Both the position numbers and the translations under genes were made by a program. 64,000 nt of DNA from positions 1,277,245 through 1,341,244 of the forward strand of contig NZ_CP037895.1 in assembly GCF_004634385.1 (NCBI RefSeq), written 5' to 3'. Below the pieces are notes generated by a model. It searched no databases and was not told the DNA's origin. It worked only from the letters and a program-made list of their open reading frames with translations. Positions 45,930 to 55,273 of this stretch are shown here, in pieces. Every line of letters starts with the position of its first letter. The stretch's first letter is position 1. The DNA is from Thermaerobacter sp. FW80. Lineage in GTDB: Bacteria > Bacillota > Sulfobacillia > Thermaerobacterales > Thermaerobacteraceae.

Positions 45930-47531
45930 TCACCGGAAGGGCTGCAGGGATCCCGGCGGTCGGCCGACGGCGAAGGACGGCACGGGGCGGGGTCGGGGTC
46001 GCCCCGTGACCGACGAACCCGGCCCGGTCGAGGACGTCCACGGACGGGCCGTCGGCGGGGGCGCGGGACGGCCCGGGGCGCCACCGGTCGGGCGCGGGGC
46101 GGCGAAGACGTGGCCGGATGCCGCACCGGGCGGCATGGCGGTAGCCGGCAGATGGGCAGGGACCGCCACCGGTCGCGATCGGGAGGCCCGGTGTCGGCTG
46201 GCTCCGGCACCGGCGGTCGCCGGGGAGCCCTGGGGCGAGGCAGGAGCCGGCGCCTCCGCTGCGGCCTCGCCCTGGGGGCGGGCGGCGGCCCAGGAGCTCG
46301 GATCCCCACCAGGCTCGGATGGCGGGCCCGACCCGTCGGCTGCTGATGCGTCCGATCCGGCGGGCGTCGACCGGCCGGGCGTGGCCGGGGGAGGGGTCGT
46401 GGCGTCCCTCGCCTGCTGCGCCTCCTGCGGGGCGGCGTCCGCTCCGGCCTCGGAACCCGGCGGGACCGGGTCGTCGTCGGCGGCGGGATCCTGCCGCGGT
46501 GCGGCATGCTGCGGCGGGTCCTGGCCCGCGGGCGCGGATCGGTCGCCGGCGGTGGCGCGGACGGTCCCCCCGGGGTCGTCCGCTGCCGGGGCCGGGTCCG
46601 TCGGGGGCACGAGGGCATCGGCGGGCCCGCCGAAGAAGGTCACCAGCCCCTGGTAGATGGCGGTGGCCACCGCCTCCGCCGGCCACGCGGCGGGCAAGCG
46701 CAGCGTTACGGCCAGACGGGGCACCAGGACCCGGGCGGTCGTCGGCGCGGCCGCGCCGACGACCGCCCGCGGGCCGTGGCCCGGGTCTTCTGCCGCGTCC
46801 GGGGCCCAGGACGTAGGCGGCGCCGCCTCGGGCGGCCTCGCGGCCGCTGGTCTGTCGCACCCCGGGGCCGCCCGGTCGTCGCGTCCTGCGGCTGCCCGGT
46901 CGCCGCGCCCTCCGGCCGCCTCCTCCGCTGGGAGCGGCCGGCCGAGGGTGCGGGGCGGGCGGGCGGCGGGCCGGTGCCGCTGCCGGACGGGGACGCAGCC
47001 GGCGCGCCACAGGGCGCGGGCCAGGTGGCGCCCGAGACGCCACGCGGCCCAGGGCGGGCACCCGGCCGTGGTGAGCCAGGCGCGGAGGGTGACGTCGTCC
47101 AGCGCCACGTGGATCAGGATGTCGACGGCCATGCCCGGGCGTCCCTCGGGGCGTCCCGCCGGCGGGACCACGGCGCCGCCGCTGTGGCCGGCGGCGGCCG
47201 GTTCCTCCAGCCAGACCGCGGCACCCGACTCCCGGAGCGTGGCGGCCAGCAAGGCGAGCAGACGATCGCGGGCGCCGGCGTGCCCGATGACGGCCGGCGC
47301 GGGGCCCGCGGACGCGGCGGCCGGCGCCGCGGCGCTCGGGTGCGGGTGGGGTGACGCCGCGGTCACGCGAAGGGCCAGGGTGCGGCCGTGGAGGGCCGAG
47401 TCGACGGCCGCGTGCCGGCCGTCGGGGCCCAGGTGGACGCGGTGGCCCAGGTGCTCGAGCACGGCGGCCCAGCCCCCGGCGCCGGCGGGGTCGACGGTGA
47501 AGCGGCGACGGTGGCGGACGAGGATGTCCAT
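45930..47531 (-). CDS. Large, mostly disordered protein of unknown function
   Basis: 533 residues from ATG 47531, with AAGGGGGGTG 6 bases upstream, so translation is plausible. Three short ordered islands stand out: MDILVRHRRRFTVDP with GGWAAVLEHLGHRVHLGPDGRHAAVDSALHGRTLALRV (1-60); MAVDILIHVALDDVTLRAWLTT with AWRLGRHLARALWRAG (~140-180); and VPRLAVTLRLPAAWPAEAVATAIYQGLVTFFGG (~275-310). The rest is Ala/Pro/Asp/Gly-rich. The last half (~320-533) appears wholly disordered and includes TGPGSSVTG, at a decayed palindrome half-site. No family is recognised; a shared repeated fold among the islands is possible. Confidence 0.5.
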   Translation of the reverse strand: MDILVRHRRRFTVDPAGAGGWAAVLEHLGHRVHLGPDGRHAAVDSALHGRTLALRVTAASPHPHPSAAAPAAASAGPAPAVIGHAGARDRLLALLAATLRESGAAVWLEEPAAAGHSGGAVVPPAGRPEGRPGMAVDILIHVALDDVTLRAWLTTAGCPPWAAWRLGRHLARALWRAGCVPVRQRHRPAARPPRTLGRPLPAEEAAGGRGDRAAAGRDDRAAPGCDRPAAARPPEAAPPTSWAPDAAEDPGHGPRAVVGAAAPTTARVLVPRLAVTLRLPAAWPAEAVATAIYQGLVTFFGGPADALVPPTDPAPAADDPGGTVRATAGDRSAPAGQDPPQHAAPRQDPAADDDPVPPGSEAGADAAPQEAQQARDATTPPPATPGRSTPAGSDASAADGSGPPSEPGGDPSSWAAARPQGEAAAEAPAPASPQGSPATAGAGASRHRASRSRPVAVPAHLPATAMPPGAASGHVFAAPRPTGGAPGRPAPPPTARPWTSSTGPGSSVTGRPRPRPVPSFAVGRPPGSLQPFR

Positions 47532-47722
47532 GGCGCACCCCCCTTGGCCCACGGCGGATCCCGGCGAGGGCCGTCACCGCGGTCCGCCGGCGGTCGGAGC
47601 GCCGGGCCGCGGCGCGCGGCGCGGTGACACGGCTCACGGCCGCGGCGATGGGTCGTTGTAACATACGCGCCGGGATGGGGAGGAGTGCGCAGGGCGGAGC
47701 GTCCGCCTGTCGGGGGTCGCGC

Positions 47723-48205
47723 TCACGTCTCCGCCCGGCGGGGCGTGCCCAACATGGAGCCGAGGACGCCGCCGTAGACCAGGTGGGCGATGGCCGCCAC
47801 CAGGGCACTCCGGGCCCCGGAGAAGCCGGTGCCCAGGAACCCGGGTGACGGGGCGGCGCCGGCCGCCGCGAGCAGGGGCAACACCACCAGGGCACCGGCC
47901 AGCCAGATGGCCAGGCCGAAGGCCATGCCGGTCACGGCATTCCCGGCGGGGGCGACGGCGCGGTAGACCAGGGCCCACAGCACGGCCGCCACCAGCAGCG
48001 CCGCCAGGCCCCCCAGGGACATGGCCGCCTGGGCCATGGTGCGAGCGTCGCCCATGCCGAGGCCGTCGGCCACGAAACGGGTGAAGGTCCCGCGCTGGGT
48101 TCCGACGATGGGCTGCAGCACGTAGACGGTGGCGATCTGCACCAGGCCGGCGATCAGGCCGGCGGCCACGACCCGGGCCGTCGGCACGCCACGGACGGGA
48201 GACAT
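47723..48205 (-). CDS. Small four-helix membrane protein
   Basis: 160 residues with four predicted membrane segments: VVAAGLIAGLVQIATVYVL, AAMSLGGLAALLVAAVLWALVY, AVTGMAFGLAIWLAGALVVLPLLAA and ALVAAIAHLVYGGVLGSML. A conserved-looking H-L-x-Y-G-G occurs in the last helix (AHLVYGG), reminiscent of DUF1440/YagU-like membrane proteins, but I cannot assign a family. ATG 48205 with GAGGAG ~12 bases upstream. It sits next to the haem A synthase region on the opposite strand. Confidence 0.65.
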   Translation of the reverse strand: MSPVRGVPTARVVAAGLIAGLVQIATVYVLQPIVGTQRGTFTRFVADGLGMGDARTMAQAAMSLGGLAALLVAAVLWALVYRAVAPAGNAVTGMAFGLAIWLAGALVVLPLLAAAGAAPSPGFLGTGFSGARSALVAAIAHLVYGGVLGSMLGTPRRAET

Positions 48206-48876
48206 GGCTTGCGGTCAGCTCCTCGAGGTCTTGGGCTGGTCCCCCGGTGCGCAGCGGGCATGGCGGCGGCGGAGGCGGCCCCACCCGCGTGCCCGGGCCC
48301 ATCCCGCGCCCGGGGGCTCGGGCTAGCATTCCCACCGGGGCGCCGCGCCATTCCCGCCGCAGGATCCCCATGGTTGATGTTCCTCCAGCAGGGCGCAGGG
48401 GTGCGCGTCTCCCGGCAGCGCAGCGCATCGGCCTCGGGCGCTCGGGCGGGTCGCGCATCGTCCTCGGCAGGATCCCGCATCGCCCACCGGAGCGTTGCCC
48501 ATCGCCCTTGTACGGGTGTCCGGCCTGCCACGGCCATCCCCCTGGCGGCTGACGCCGGCTTGCGCCTCTCCTCGGGCTCGGGGCGTCCCGCCCGCCCGGG
48601 ATCCCGGTCGCCGAGGCGGGGTCGCGACGGGGCGGTGCGCGGAACTCGGGGGACCGGGATCCCCCGCCGACCCCCACCGCCGGCCCAGGTGCGGCCCGGG
48701 CGGCGGACGACCCCGGGGGACGCGGCTCCCGGGGGCGGGCCGGCACGGAAGATCACGGGGCCAGGCCCGGACGGGCGGGGCAGGTCGGGCAGTGCGCGGT
48801 TCAGGGTCCGCGAGGGCGCCCGGCGAGGGGGCAGGCCAAGGCGATCAGCGAGGCGGGTCGGTAGGGCGGCGGCCGC

Positions 48877-48906
48877 ATTGCGCGGCGTCCCGCCTTGGGC
48901 TACGTT
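48877..48906 (+). promoter_or_regulatory. Candidate ctaA promoter
   Basis: TTGCGC (48877-48882) and TACGTT (48901-48906), spacing 18, 137 bases before the ctaA start. A palindrome half-site lies in the predicted leader. Confidence 0.45.
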
Positions 48907-48924
48907 GGACCTGGCTTCGGCCGG

Positions 48925-48937
48925 GGCCGGTTCGTCC
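48925..48937 (+). repeat. Palindrome half-site in the ctaA leader
   Basis: GGCCGGTTCGTCC, 13 of 13. Confidence 0.7.
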
Positions 48938-49042
48938 CATCGCCGGGCGATCGACGGGGGCATCCCGGGCGATGGCGGCCACCGTCCGTCGCGGCGGGAC
49001 GCGCCGGCCCCGCGCAGGACCGTGCCGGGGAGGGTCGCGTTC

Positions 49043-50362
49043 GTGGCGCGGACGGAGGTGCGGCAGGGGTCGGCCCACGGGGACCGGCGGACCGCGGTGG
49101 CGGCCGCAGGGAGGGCTGGCCGCCATCGGGGCACGAGCCGAGCGGTGGCCCCCGTACCCGGATGGTTGCGGGCCCTGGCGGTGGTGGCCACGGTCACCAT
49201 GTTCCTGGTGGTCGTGGCCGGCGCCCTGGTCACCGCCACCGGTTCCGGCGAGGGGTGCGGGCGGTCCTGGCCGCTGTGCGGCTCCCCGGTGTGGACCGTG
49301 CAGGCGGTCATCGAGTTCAGCCACCGGGTGGTCTCCGGCGTGGCGGCCCTGGTGGTGGTGGCGCTGGCGTGGGTCGCGCCCCGCAGGCTGGGCGGACGGC
49401 GGGACGCCCGCTGGCTGGCGGGGGTGGCCGTGGCGTTCCTGTTCCTGCAGGCGGGACTCGGGGCCGGGGTGGTCCTGTGGGGGCAGTCGGACGCGGTGCT
49501 GGCCCTGCACTTCGGGATCTCGCTGGTGTCCTTCGCGTCCGTCGCCCTGCTCGGGCTCCGGGTCTGGCGCGCTGCGTCGTCTCCGGCCGCGGCGCCGGCG
49601 CCGTCGGGGTCTGCGGCGGGGTACGGCAATGGCGCCGATGCGGGACCGGCGGGCGGGCGTCGGCCGGGGGACGGCGTCGAGCCCCCGGATCGCGGCCACG
49701 ACGCGGGGGCCGGGGCCGCCCGGGAGGTGGCGGCCATCCCGGTCGGGTGGCGCCGGGCCGTCTGGGGCCTGCTCGCCTACACCTACGGGGTGGTCTACAC
49801 GGGGGCCTACGTCCGGCACACCCAGACCAGCCTCGCCTGTCCCGCCTGGCCGCACTGCGGCGCGCCCTGGGAGGGGGCCGCTGCGATCCAGATGGCCCAT
49901 CGGCTGGCGGCCGGCCTGTTGGTGCTGGCCGTGGTGGCCATGGCGGTGGCGGCGCGGCGCGTCGCGCGGCGCGCCGACGGGAGGCCGCTGCGGTCCGCGT
50001 CCCGGGCTGCCGGGGTGACGGGGACCCTGGTGGGACCCGTCGCCGCCGCCTGGACGAACCCGGCGGCGCCGCGCGGGGCGCTGGCGCGCGGGCTCGCGTG
50101 GGCCGCGGTGCTCGCCGTCCTGCAGGCGCTGAGCGGAGCGTACGTGGTGCTCAGCCGCCTCGATCTGCCGGCGACCATGTTGCACAGCAGCCTGATGGCC
50201 CTGCTCTTCACCGTCCTCTGCCACGTGGCGCTGGAGGTGGCCGGACCCGGGTGGTCCGTGGCCGCCTACGGCCAGCCGGCACCGGGGGCCCGCGCCGGCG
50301 GAGCAGGAGGACCCGGTCGGGCGGGGGCGGCCGGAGAGGTGGGCGCGCCGGCGGGCGCGTAG
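49043..50362 (+). CDS. ctaA: Haem A synthase CtaA
   Basis: 439 residues, longer than Bacillus CtaA (~306) because of insertions. Eight membrane helices with the expected residues: GSGEGCGRSWPLCG (first Cys pair), EFSHRVVSG, HFGISLVSFA, HTQTSLACPAWPHCG (second Cys pair), QMAHRLAAGLL and MLHSSLMAL (haem His). It oxidises haem O to haem A for the oxidase. A ~55-residue Gly/Ala/Asp-rich loop separates the two four-helix halves (~residues 185-235), and a second one (~320-345) carries TNPAAP at another degenerate half-site. GTG 49043 follows GGGGAGGGTC at 8 bases. Confidence 0.92.
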   Translation: MARTEVRQGSAHGDRRTAVAAAGRAGRHRGTSRAVAPVPGWLRALAVVATVTMFLVVVAGALVTATGSGEGCGRSWPLCGSPVWTVQAVIEFSHRVVSGVAALVVVALAWVAPRRLGGRRDARWLAGVAVAFLFLQAGLGAGVVLWGQSDAVLALHFGISLVSFASVALLGLRVWRAASSPAAAPAPSGSAAGYGNGADAGPAGGRRPGDGVEPPDRGHDAGAGAAREVAAIPVGWRRAVWGLLAYTYGVVYTGAYVRHTQTSLACPAWPHCGAPWEGAAAIQMAHRLAAGLLVLAVVAMAVAARRVARRADGRPLRSASRAAGVTGTLVGPVAAAWTNPAAPRGALARGLAWAAVLAVLQALSGAYVVLSRLDLPATMLHSSLMALLFTVLCHVALEVAGPGWSVAAYGQPAPGARAGGAGGPGRAGAAGEVGAPAGA

Positions 50363-50729
50363 GGCCCGCCGGCGGAAGGCGGGTCGATGCCGGCACGGGG
50401 CCTGGCGGCGGCCGGAGCGTCCGCGACGCTCCGGCCGCCGCCGCGCTGCGAGCCGCTGCGATGGGCGTCGGCGCCCGTGCCACGGACCGGCACCTCTGCT
50501 ACGGACCCGGTCAAGCCCCTACGCCCAAGCCTCAGGGGGCGCTTCCCATCCCAGCGGACGCGCTTCCCCGAAGGGGACGCGCTCCCCGAACCCGAGGGCA
50601 CGCCCCCCGAGCCAGCGGGCCCAGCGGGCATGCCTCAGACGTAGTCCGCCGTAGTACGCCCAGCGTCCTTCGCCCGCGAGTCCGCGGCACGGTGCCCGGA
50701 CGTCGAGGACGTCGACCCCACCCGCACCC
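50363..50729. other. Convergent spacer between ctaA and ctaB
   Basis: About 370 bases holding the strong terminator hairpin at 50404-50442; the remainder has no gene. It includes several CGCTTCCC/GGGACGCGCTCCCC-like short repeats (50540-50600). Confidence 0.55.
50404..50442. terminator. Bidirectional terminator between ctaA and ctaB
   Basis: A perfect 18-bp stem (50404-50421 with 50425-50442) and a 3-base loop CGC, 41 bases after the ctaA stop. No U tract on either side. Confidence 0.7.
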
Positions 50730-51665
50730 TCAGCCGGACAACATCGCCCAGACCTGCCGCAGCGTGACGTCCACGACCATGGCTGTGAACAGGCCGAACA
50801 GGTAGACGATGCTGTAGCCGTACAACGCGCGGGCGAGGGCGTCGCTCGGCCGGGCCATGAGACTGGCCGCCATGCGCAGGAAGCGGGCCCCCAGTCCCAC
50901 GGCCGCGAGCGCGTAGATCCAACGCAGCCCTCCCAGCGGCGCCGTGGCCAGGGTGGCGGCCACCGTGACCCAGGTGTAGACGTAGATCTGCCGGAGGGTG
51001 GCCTCCACCCCCGCCACCACCGGCAGCATCGGCACCTTGGCCTGGGCGTACTCGTCGCGCAGCACCACGGCCAGGGCCCAGAAGTGGGGCGGCGTCCAGA
51101 AGAAGACGATCAGGAACATCAGGACGGCGGCCAGGTCGAGCTCGCCCGTGGCCGCGGCCCAGCCGATCAACGGGCCCACGGCGCCGGCCGCCCCGCCGAT
51201 GACGATGTTCTGGGGCGTCCGGCGCTTGAGCCACGCCGTGTAGATCCCGACGTAGTAGACGAGACCGGCCACGGCGATGTAGGCCGTCAGGGGGTTGACC
51301 TGCGTGTAGAGCAGGACGAAGCTCGCGATCCCCAGGGCGATGGCGAAGACCGTGGCGTGGATCGGCTGCACACGGCCCGCCGCGATGGGTCGGCGGCTGG
51401 TCCTGGGCATCGCCGCGTCCATGTCGCGATCGAGCACGTGGTTCAGCGCGGCGGCGGCCCCGCCCGCGAGCAAGGTGCCGCCCAGCGTGAGCAGAAGCGT
51501 CCAAGGATGCGGTGCCTGGCCCAGGGCGACCCACATGGAGGCCGCGGTCGTCACCAGGACGAGCAGCATGACACCGGGCTTCATCAGGGTCAGGTAGTCC
51601 CGCAGGGTTTCGCTGCGGCTGGCGGGCACCGCGCGCGCCAGCGCGGCGCTGTCGGGTACGCTCAT
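50730..51665 (-). CDS. ctaB: Protohaem IX farnesyltransferase (haem O synthase)
   Basis: 311 residues, normal length, membrane UbiA-type prenyltransferase. LTLMKPGVMLLVLVTTAA, the first Asp-rich motif NHVLDRDMDAAMPRTSRRPI, and the second region VVLRDEYAQAKVPMLPVV are diagnostic. It attaches a farnesyl group to haem B to give haem O, the substrate of CtaA. ATG 51665 follows GGAGGAG at 6 bases. It is convergent with ctaA and divergent from ctaC. Confidence 0.96.
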   Translation of the reverse strand: MSVPDSAALARAVPASRSETLRDYLTLMKPGVMLLVLVTTAASMWVALGQAPHPWTLLLTLGGTLLAGGAAAALNHVLDRDMDAAMPRTSRRPIAAGRVQPIHATVFAIALGIASFVLLYTQVNPLTAYIAVAGLVYYVGIYTAWLKRRTPQNIVIGGAAGAVGPLIGWAAATGELDLAAVLMFLIVFFWTPPHFWALAVVLRDEYAQAKVPMLPVVAGVEATLRQIYVYTWVTVAATLATAPLGGLRWIYALAAVGLGARFLRMAASLMARPSDALARALYGYSIVYLFGLFTAMVVDVTLRQVWAMLSG

Positions 51666-52316
51666 AGGCGCTCCTCCATCCCAGGGGGCAACGACCCCAT
51701 GATCCGCTCAGGTCCACCACCGCACGGGGACCCGGTCCCGGTGCGGAGCACCCGCGCCGACGCAAGACCGGCACCTCGCCGACCTCCCGATGGCGGAGCC
51801 GTCCGGGCGCCGGCGACCGGGTCACCCATGGGCGACCGACGATTAGAAGATAGCGGATCCGGCGGCGCTCAGGCGACCCAAAAGCACATGCTCCGGCTCC
51901 CAACCGAGGCGCATCGGTCTACAAACCGATGGCCAGGGTCGAGTGGGTTGGGGGACTGTGAAAGGGGGATCGCGGCGAAGGGGACGGGCAGGATCGACCA
52001 CCGTTCCCATCGATCACGGCTTCATTCTACCAATCAACGGTGCGCCGGTTAACGGTGCGTCAGCAAGGTTGACGCCGGCAAGGTCGACGCCAGGGTGGAC
52101 CCCCGGTCACGGGGGCAAACTGGCGCCCTTGTCATTCGTCGCCTTGCGACCGTAGGGGGGATTCCATACAATCCAAGCGGGTCTGCAGCCGGTTTCTCAG
52201 CAACCCGGTTTCTGACCAACCTGTGCCTGTGACGAGGGACGCAGAGGTCCGGAGCCCCGAGGCGCGCCGGCGGGCGGTGGCCGTTCGGGGCCGGCGGGAT
52301 TGGAGGCAAGGCGGAC
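51666..52316. other. Divergent control region between ctaB and ctaC
   Basis: 650 bases. It contains the ctaC promoter candidate (52144-52172), a doubled CCGGTTTCT (52189-52197 and 52205-52213) between promoter and start, and a run of related units CAACGGTGCG/TTAACGGTGCG/AAGGTTGACGCC/AAGGTCGACGCC (52035-52090). No gene is convincing. Confidence 0.55.
52144..52172 (+). promoter_or_regulatory. Promoter of the ctaC-D-E-E-F operon
   Basis: TTGCGA (52144-52149), 17-base spacer, TACAAT (52167-52172), giving a leader of ~140 bases with two CCGGTTTCT direct repeats that could bind a regulator. Confidence 0.65.
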
Positions 52317-53174
52317 ATGCATCAGGTGACGGAGCGCGACAACCGGCGCGGAGGCGCCATCATGACCTTGCTCGTCGGGCTGGTCCTGGTGGCGGGCGTG
52401 GCCAGCACGGTCTACGCCACCAAGCGCTGGTGGCTGCCACCCCTGGTGTCGGCCGCGGCGGCACCCATCGACCACATGTTCAACCTGCTGATGGTCACCA
52501 TTGGCATCGTCTTCGTGCTGACCCAGGGGGCGCTGGCCTGGTTCGTCTGGCAGGCGGCCCGGAATCCCAGGGCCCTGTACTGGCACGAGAACCGGCGGCT
52601 GGAGACCACCTGGACGGTGGTGACCGCGGTAGTCCTGACGGCCTTCATCGTCATGGGCTACCAGATCTGGCTGTCGCTCCACGCGCCGACGGCCGCGGCG
52701 GCGGAGAAGACGGCGGTGGTGGAGGTCTGGGGGCAGCAGTTCTTCTGGACCGCGCGCTATCCCGGGCCGGACGGCCAATTCGGCAAGACGGACCCCCAGT
52801 ACGTGGACTTCCAGAAGAACCCGTTCGGCATCGATCCCAATGACCCGGCCGGCCGTGACGACATCGTCGTCGACGGCTCCAAGGAGCCGATCGTGGTCCC
52901 GGCGGGGTACCGGGTGACGGTGCGGCTCGCGTCGCGGGACGTGATCCACAGCTTCTTCGTCCCGTCCCTCCGGGTGAAGATGGACGCGGTGCCCGGCCAG
53001 GTCAACGAGGTCTACGTCGAGCCGACGGAGCCCGGCACCTACGAGATCGCGTGCGCGGAGCTGTGCGGCGTCGGGCACTTCGCGATGCGTGGCGAGCTCC
53101 GGGTGGTCTCCGAGGCGGACTGGCAGGCGTGGCTCCAGGAGCGCGCGGGTGAGCACGGCGGGACGGCCCAGTGA
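52317..53174 (+). CDS. ctaC: Cytochrome c oxidase subunit II
   Basis: 285 residues. Two N-terminal membrane segments (TLLVGLVLVAGVASTVYA is preceded by a signal-like start; MVTIGIVFVLTQGALAWFVW; TTWTVVTAVVLTAFIVMGYQ), then a cupredoxin domain outside the membrane. CuA ligands are complete: DVIHSFFVPSLRVKMDAVPG (His) and CAELCGVGHFAMRG (two Cys, His, Met). No lipobox and no C-terminal cytochrome c domain, so it is not a caa3-type fusion. ATG 52317 follows GGAGGCAAGG. First gene of the oxidase operon. Confidence 0.96.
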   Translation: MHQVTERDNRRGGAIMTLLVGLVLVAGVASTVYATKRWWLPPLVSAAAAPIDHMFNLLMVTIGIVFVLTQGALAWFVWQAARNPRALYWHENRRLETTWTVVTAVVLTAFIVMGYQIWLSLHAPTAAAAEKTAVVEVWGQQFFWTARYPGPDGQFGKTDPQYVDFQKNPFGIDPNDPAGRDDIVVDGSKEPIVVPAGYRVTVRLASRDVIHSFFVPSLRVKMDAVPGQVNEVYVEPTEPGTYEIACAELCGVGHFAMRGELRVVSEADWQAWLQERAGEHGGTAQ

Positions 53175-53209
53175 GCGCCCGCCGGTCCGGTAGAGAGGAG
53201 GAGGAGTCC

Positions 53210-54988
53210 ATGGCCCACGGCGGGACCCCGGCGGCCGTGGCGGGGCACGCCACCGAGGCGGCCCATCACCACGCGCCGCAGAGCTTCTGGCGCCGTTACG
53301 TCTTCAGCACGGACCACAAGATCATCGCCATCCAGTACCTCTTGACGTCGCTGATCATGGCGGCGGTGGGTGGCTTCCTGGCTATGCTGATGCGCGTGCA
53401 GCTGGGCTGGCCGGGGAAGGAGTGGCCGTTGCTGGAGGCCATCATGCCCAACGCCTTCAAGGGCGGGCAGATGGATCCGGACTTCTACTACGGGGCCGTG
53501 ACCATGCACGGCACCATCATGGTGTTCTTCTTCCTGACCACGGCCCTGAGCGGCGGGTTCGCCAACTTCCTGATCCCGCTGCAGATCGGTGCCCGGGACA
53601 TGGCCTTCCCGGTTCTCAACATGCTGTCCTTCTGGGCGTTCCCGGTGTCCATCGCCTTCGCCCTGGCGTCCTTCTTCGTCCAGGGCGGCGCGCCGGGTAC
53701 CGGTTGGACGGCCTACGTGCCCCTCAGCGAACGCGAGACGGCCGGCCAGACCCTCTGGCTGATCTCGGTATTCATCCTGATGCTGGCGTTCCTGGCGGGT
53801 GGCATCAACTACATCACGACCACCCTCAACATGCGCACCAAGGGCATGTCCATGAGCCGGCTGCCCCTGACGGTGTGGGCGCTGTTCGCCACGGCGCTGA
53901 TCGGGCTGTTCGCCTTCCCGGCGCTGATGGCGGCGTGCCTGATGCTGATCTTCGACCGGGTCGGCGGCACCCACTTCTTCGACCCGGCCGGCGGCGGTGA
54001 CCCGATCCTGTGGCAGCACCTGTTCTGGTTCTTCGGTCACCCCGAGGTCTACATCGTCATCCTGCCGGCCATGGGCATCGTGTCCGAGGTCCTGGCGGCC
54101 CACGGCCGCAAGCCGGTCTTCGGCTACAAGTACATGGTCGGGTCGATGCTGACCATCGCGGGCTTGAGCTTCCTCGTCTGGGGGCACCACATGTTCTCCA
54201 GCGGCATGAGCCCGACGCTGGGCAGCATCTTCATGGTGACGACCCTGGCCATCGCAATCCCGTCGGCCATCAAGACGTTCAACTGGCTGGCGACCATCTA
54301 CCGGTCGAAGATGCGGTTCACGGCGGCGTCGCTGTACGCCATCGGCTTCGTGTCGCTGTTCATCACCGGCGGCCTGACGGGCATCATCCTGGGCAACCCG
54401 TCCGTCGACTTGTACTTCCATGACACGTACTTTGTCGTCGGCCACTTCCACTTCATCATGGGAGCCGCGGCGCTGTTCGGCGTCTTCGCGGGGATCTACC
54501 ACTGGTTCCCCAAGATGTTCGGCCGGATGATGAACGAGCGCCTGGGGAAGATCCACTTCTGGCTGACGTTCCTCGGCATCTACGGGACGTTCTTCCCGAT
54601 GCACTTCCTGGGGACGGCCGGGATGCCACGGCGGATCTACAACTGGGACGCCTATCAATTCCTGGGCGACGTGGCGACCCTGAACCATGTGATCTCCATC
54701 TCGGCCTTCGTGCTGGGCGCCGCGCAGTTGATCTTCGCGTACAACCTGTTCTACAGCATGTTCCGGGGTCCGAAGGCCGAGCGGAACCCGTGGCAGGCCA
54801 ACACCCTGGAGTGGTGGGCGCCGTCGCCGCCGCCCCACGGCAACTGGGACGAGGCCGAGCCGGTGGTGTACCGCTGGCCGTACGAGTACAGCCCCAAGGA
54901 CGCGCCCGAGGGCGTCGACCACATCCCGCAGTGGCTGCCGGAGCCGGCCATGGCCGTGGCCGGGCGCGACGGCCAGCGGGCGCGGTGA
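53210..54988 (+). CDS. ctaD: Cytochrome c oxidase subunit I
   Basis: 592 residues. Haem-copper oxidase core with ligands VTMHGTIMVFF (haem a His), FGHPEVYIVILPAMG (CuB His, cross-linked Tyr and the helix-VI Glu of A1-type enzymes), WGHHMF (CuB) and VVGHFHFIMGA (haem a3/a). STDHKIIAIQYL begins the conserved part. It reduces oxygen and pumps protons in the membrane. ATG 53210 is chosen over GTG 53171 because AGAGGAGGAGGAG lies directly upstream. It follows ctaC by 35 bases. Confidence 0.97.
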   Translation: MAHGGTPAAVAGHATEAAHHHAPQSFWRRYVFSTDHKIIAIQYLLTSLIMAAVGGFLAMLMRVQLGWPGKEWPLLEAIMPNAFKGGQMDPDFYYGAVTMHGTIMVFFFLTTALSGGFANFLIPLQIGARDMAFPVLNMLSFWAFPVSIAFALASFFVQGGAPGTGWTAYVPLSERETAGQTLWLISVFILMLAFLAGGINYITTTLNMRTKGMSMSRLPLTVWALFATALIGLFAFPALMAACLMLIFDRVGGTHFFDPAGGGDPILWQHLFWFFGHPEVYIVILPAMGIVSEVLAAHGRKPVFGYKYMVGSMLTIAGLSFLVWGHHMFSSGMSPTLGSIFMVTTLAIAIPSAIKTFNWLATIYRSKMRFTAASLYAIGFVSLFITGGLTGIILGNPSVDLYFHDTYFVVGHFHFIMGAAALFGVFAGIYHWFPKMFGRMMNERLGKIHFWLTFLGIYGTFFPMHFLGTAGMPRRIYNWDAYQFLGDVATLNHVISISAFVLGAAQLIFAYNLFYSMFRGPKAERNPWQANTLEWWAPSPPPHGNWDEAEPVVYRWPYEYSPKDAPEGVDHIPQWLPEPAMAVAGRDGQRAR

Positions 54989-55273
54989 GCGGAAGGGACC
55001 GCCCATCCCGCTGCCCGCGCCGCGGGCACGCCGCCGCGGCGTGATCCGGCGGCGTCGGCGATGGGACGGCACGAATCCGCACCCATGGAGGGAGCGAGGG
55101 CGGGATCCCGTGGCGCACCGGCACCGGTTGGCGCAGGCGGGCGTTCCACGGGACGTGCGGAGTCGGTCAGCCGTTGGCGGGCCGCGGACGCGCGGACGGG
55201 TGGGGGGGCTGACGAGAGCGGCCCCTGCCGTCCGCGGCGAGCGGCCGGCGGTGGGCCGGCGGGGGTGAGGCGG

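Larger units (their letters stand above)
48206..49042. other. 0.84-kb spacer upstream of ctaA
   Basis: Open frames exist but none has a domain or good start. GCATC-rich degenerate repeats (GCGCATCG, CCCGCATCGCC, TTGCCCATCGCCC) occur at 48415-48520. A perfect palindrome half-site lies at 48925-48937 and a promoter candidate at 48877-48906. Confidence 0.5.

Noticed and set aside
48206-49042. N-terminal extension of CtaA by ~280 residues
   Set aside because: The upstream frame is Arg/Gly/Pro-rich with no domain, and GTG 49043 has a strong ribosome site at the right distance.
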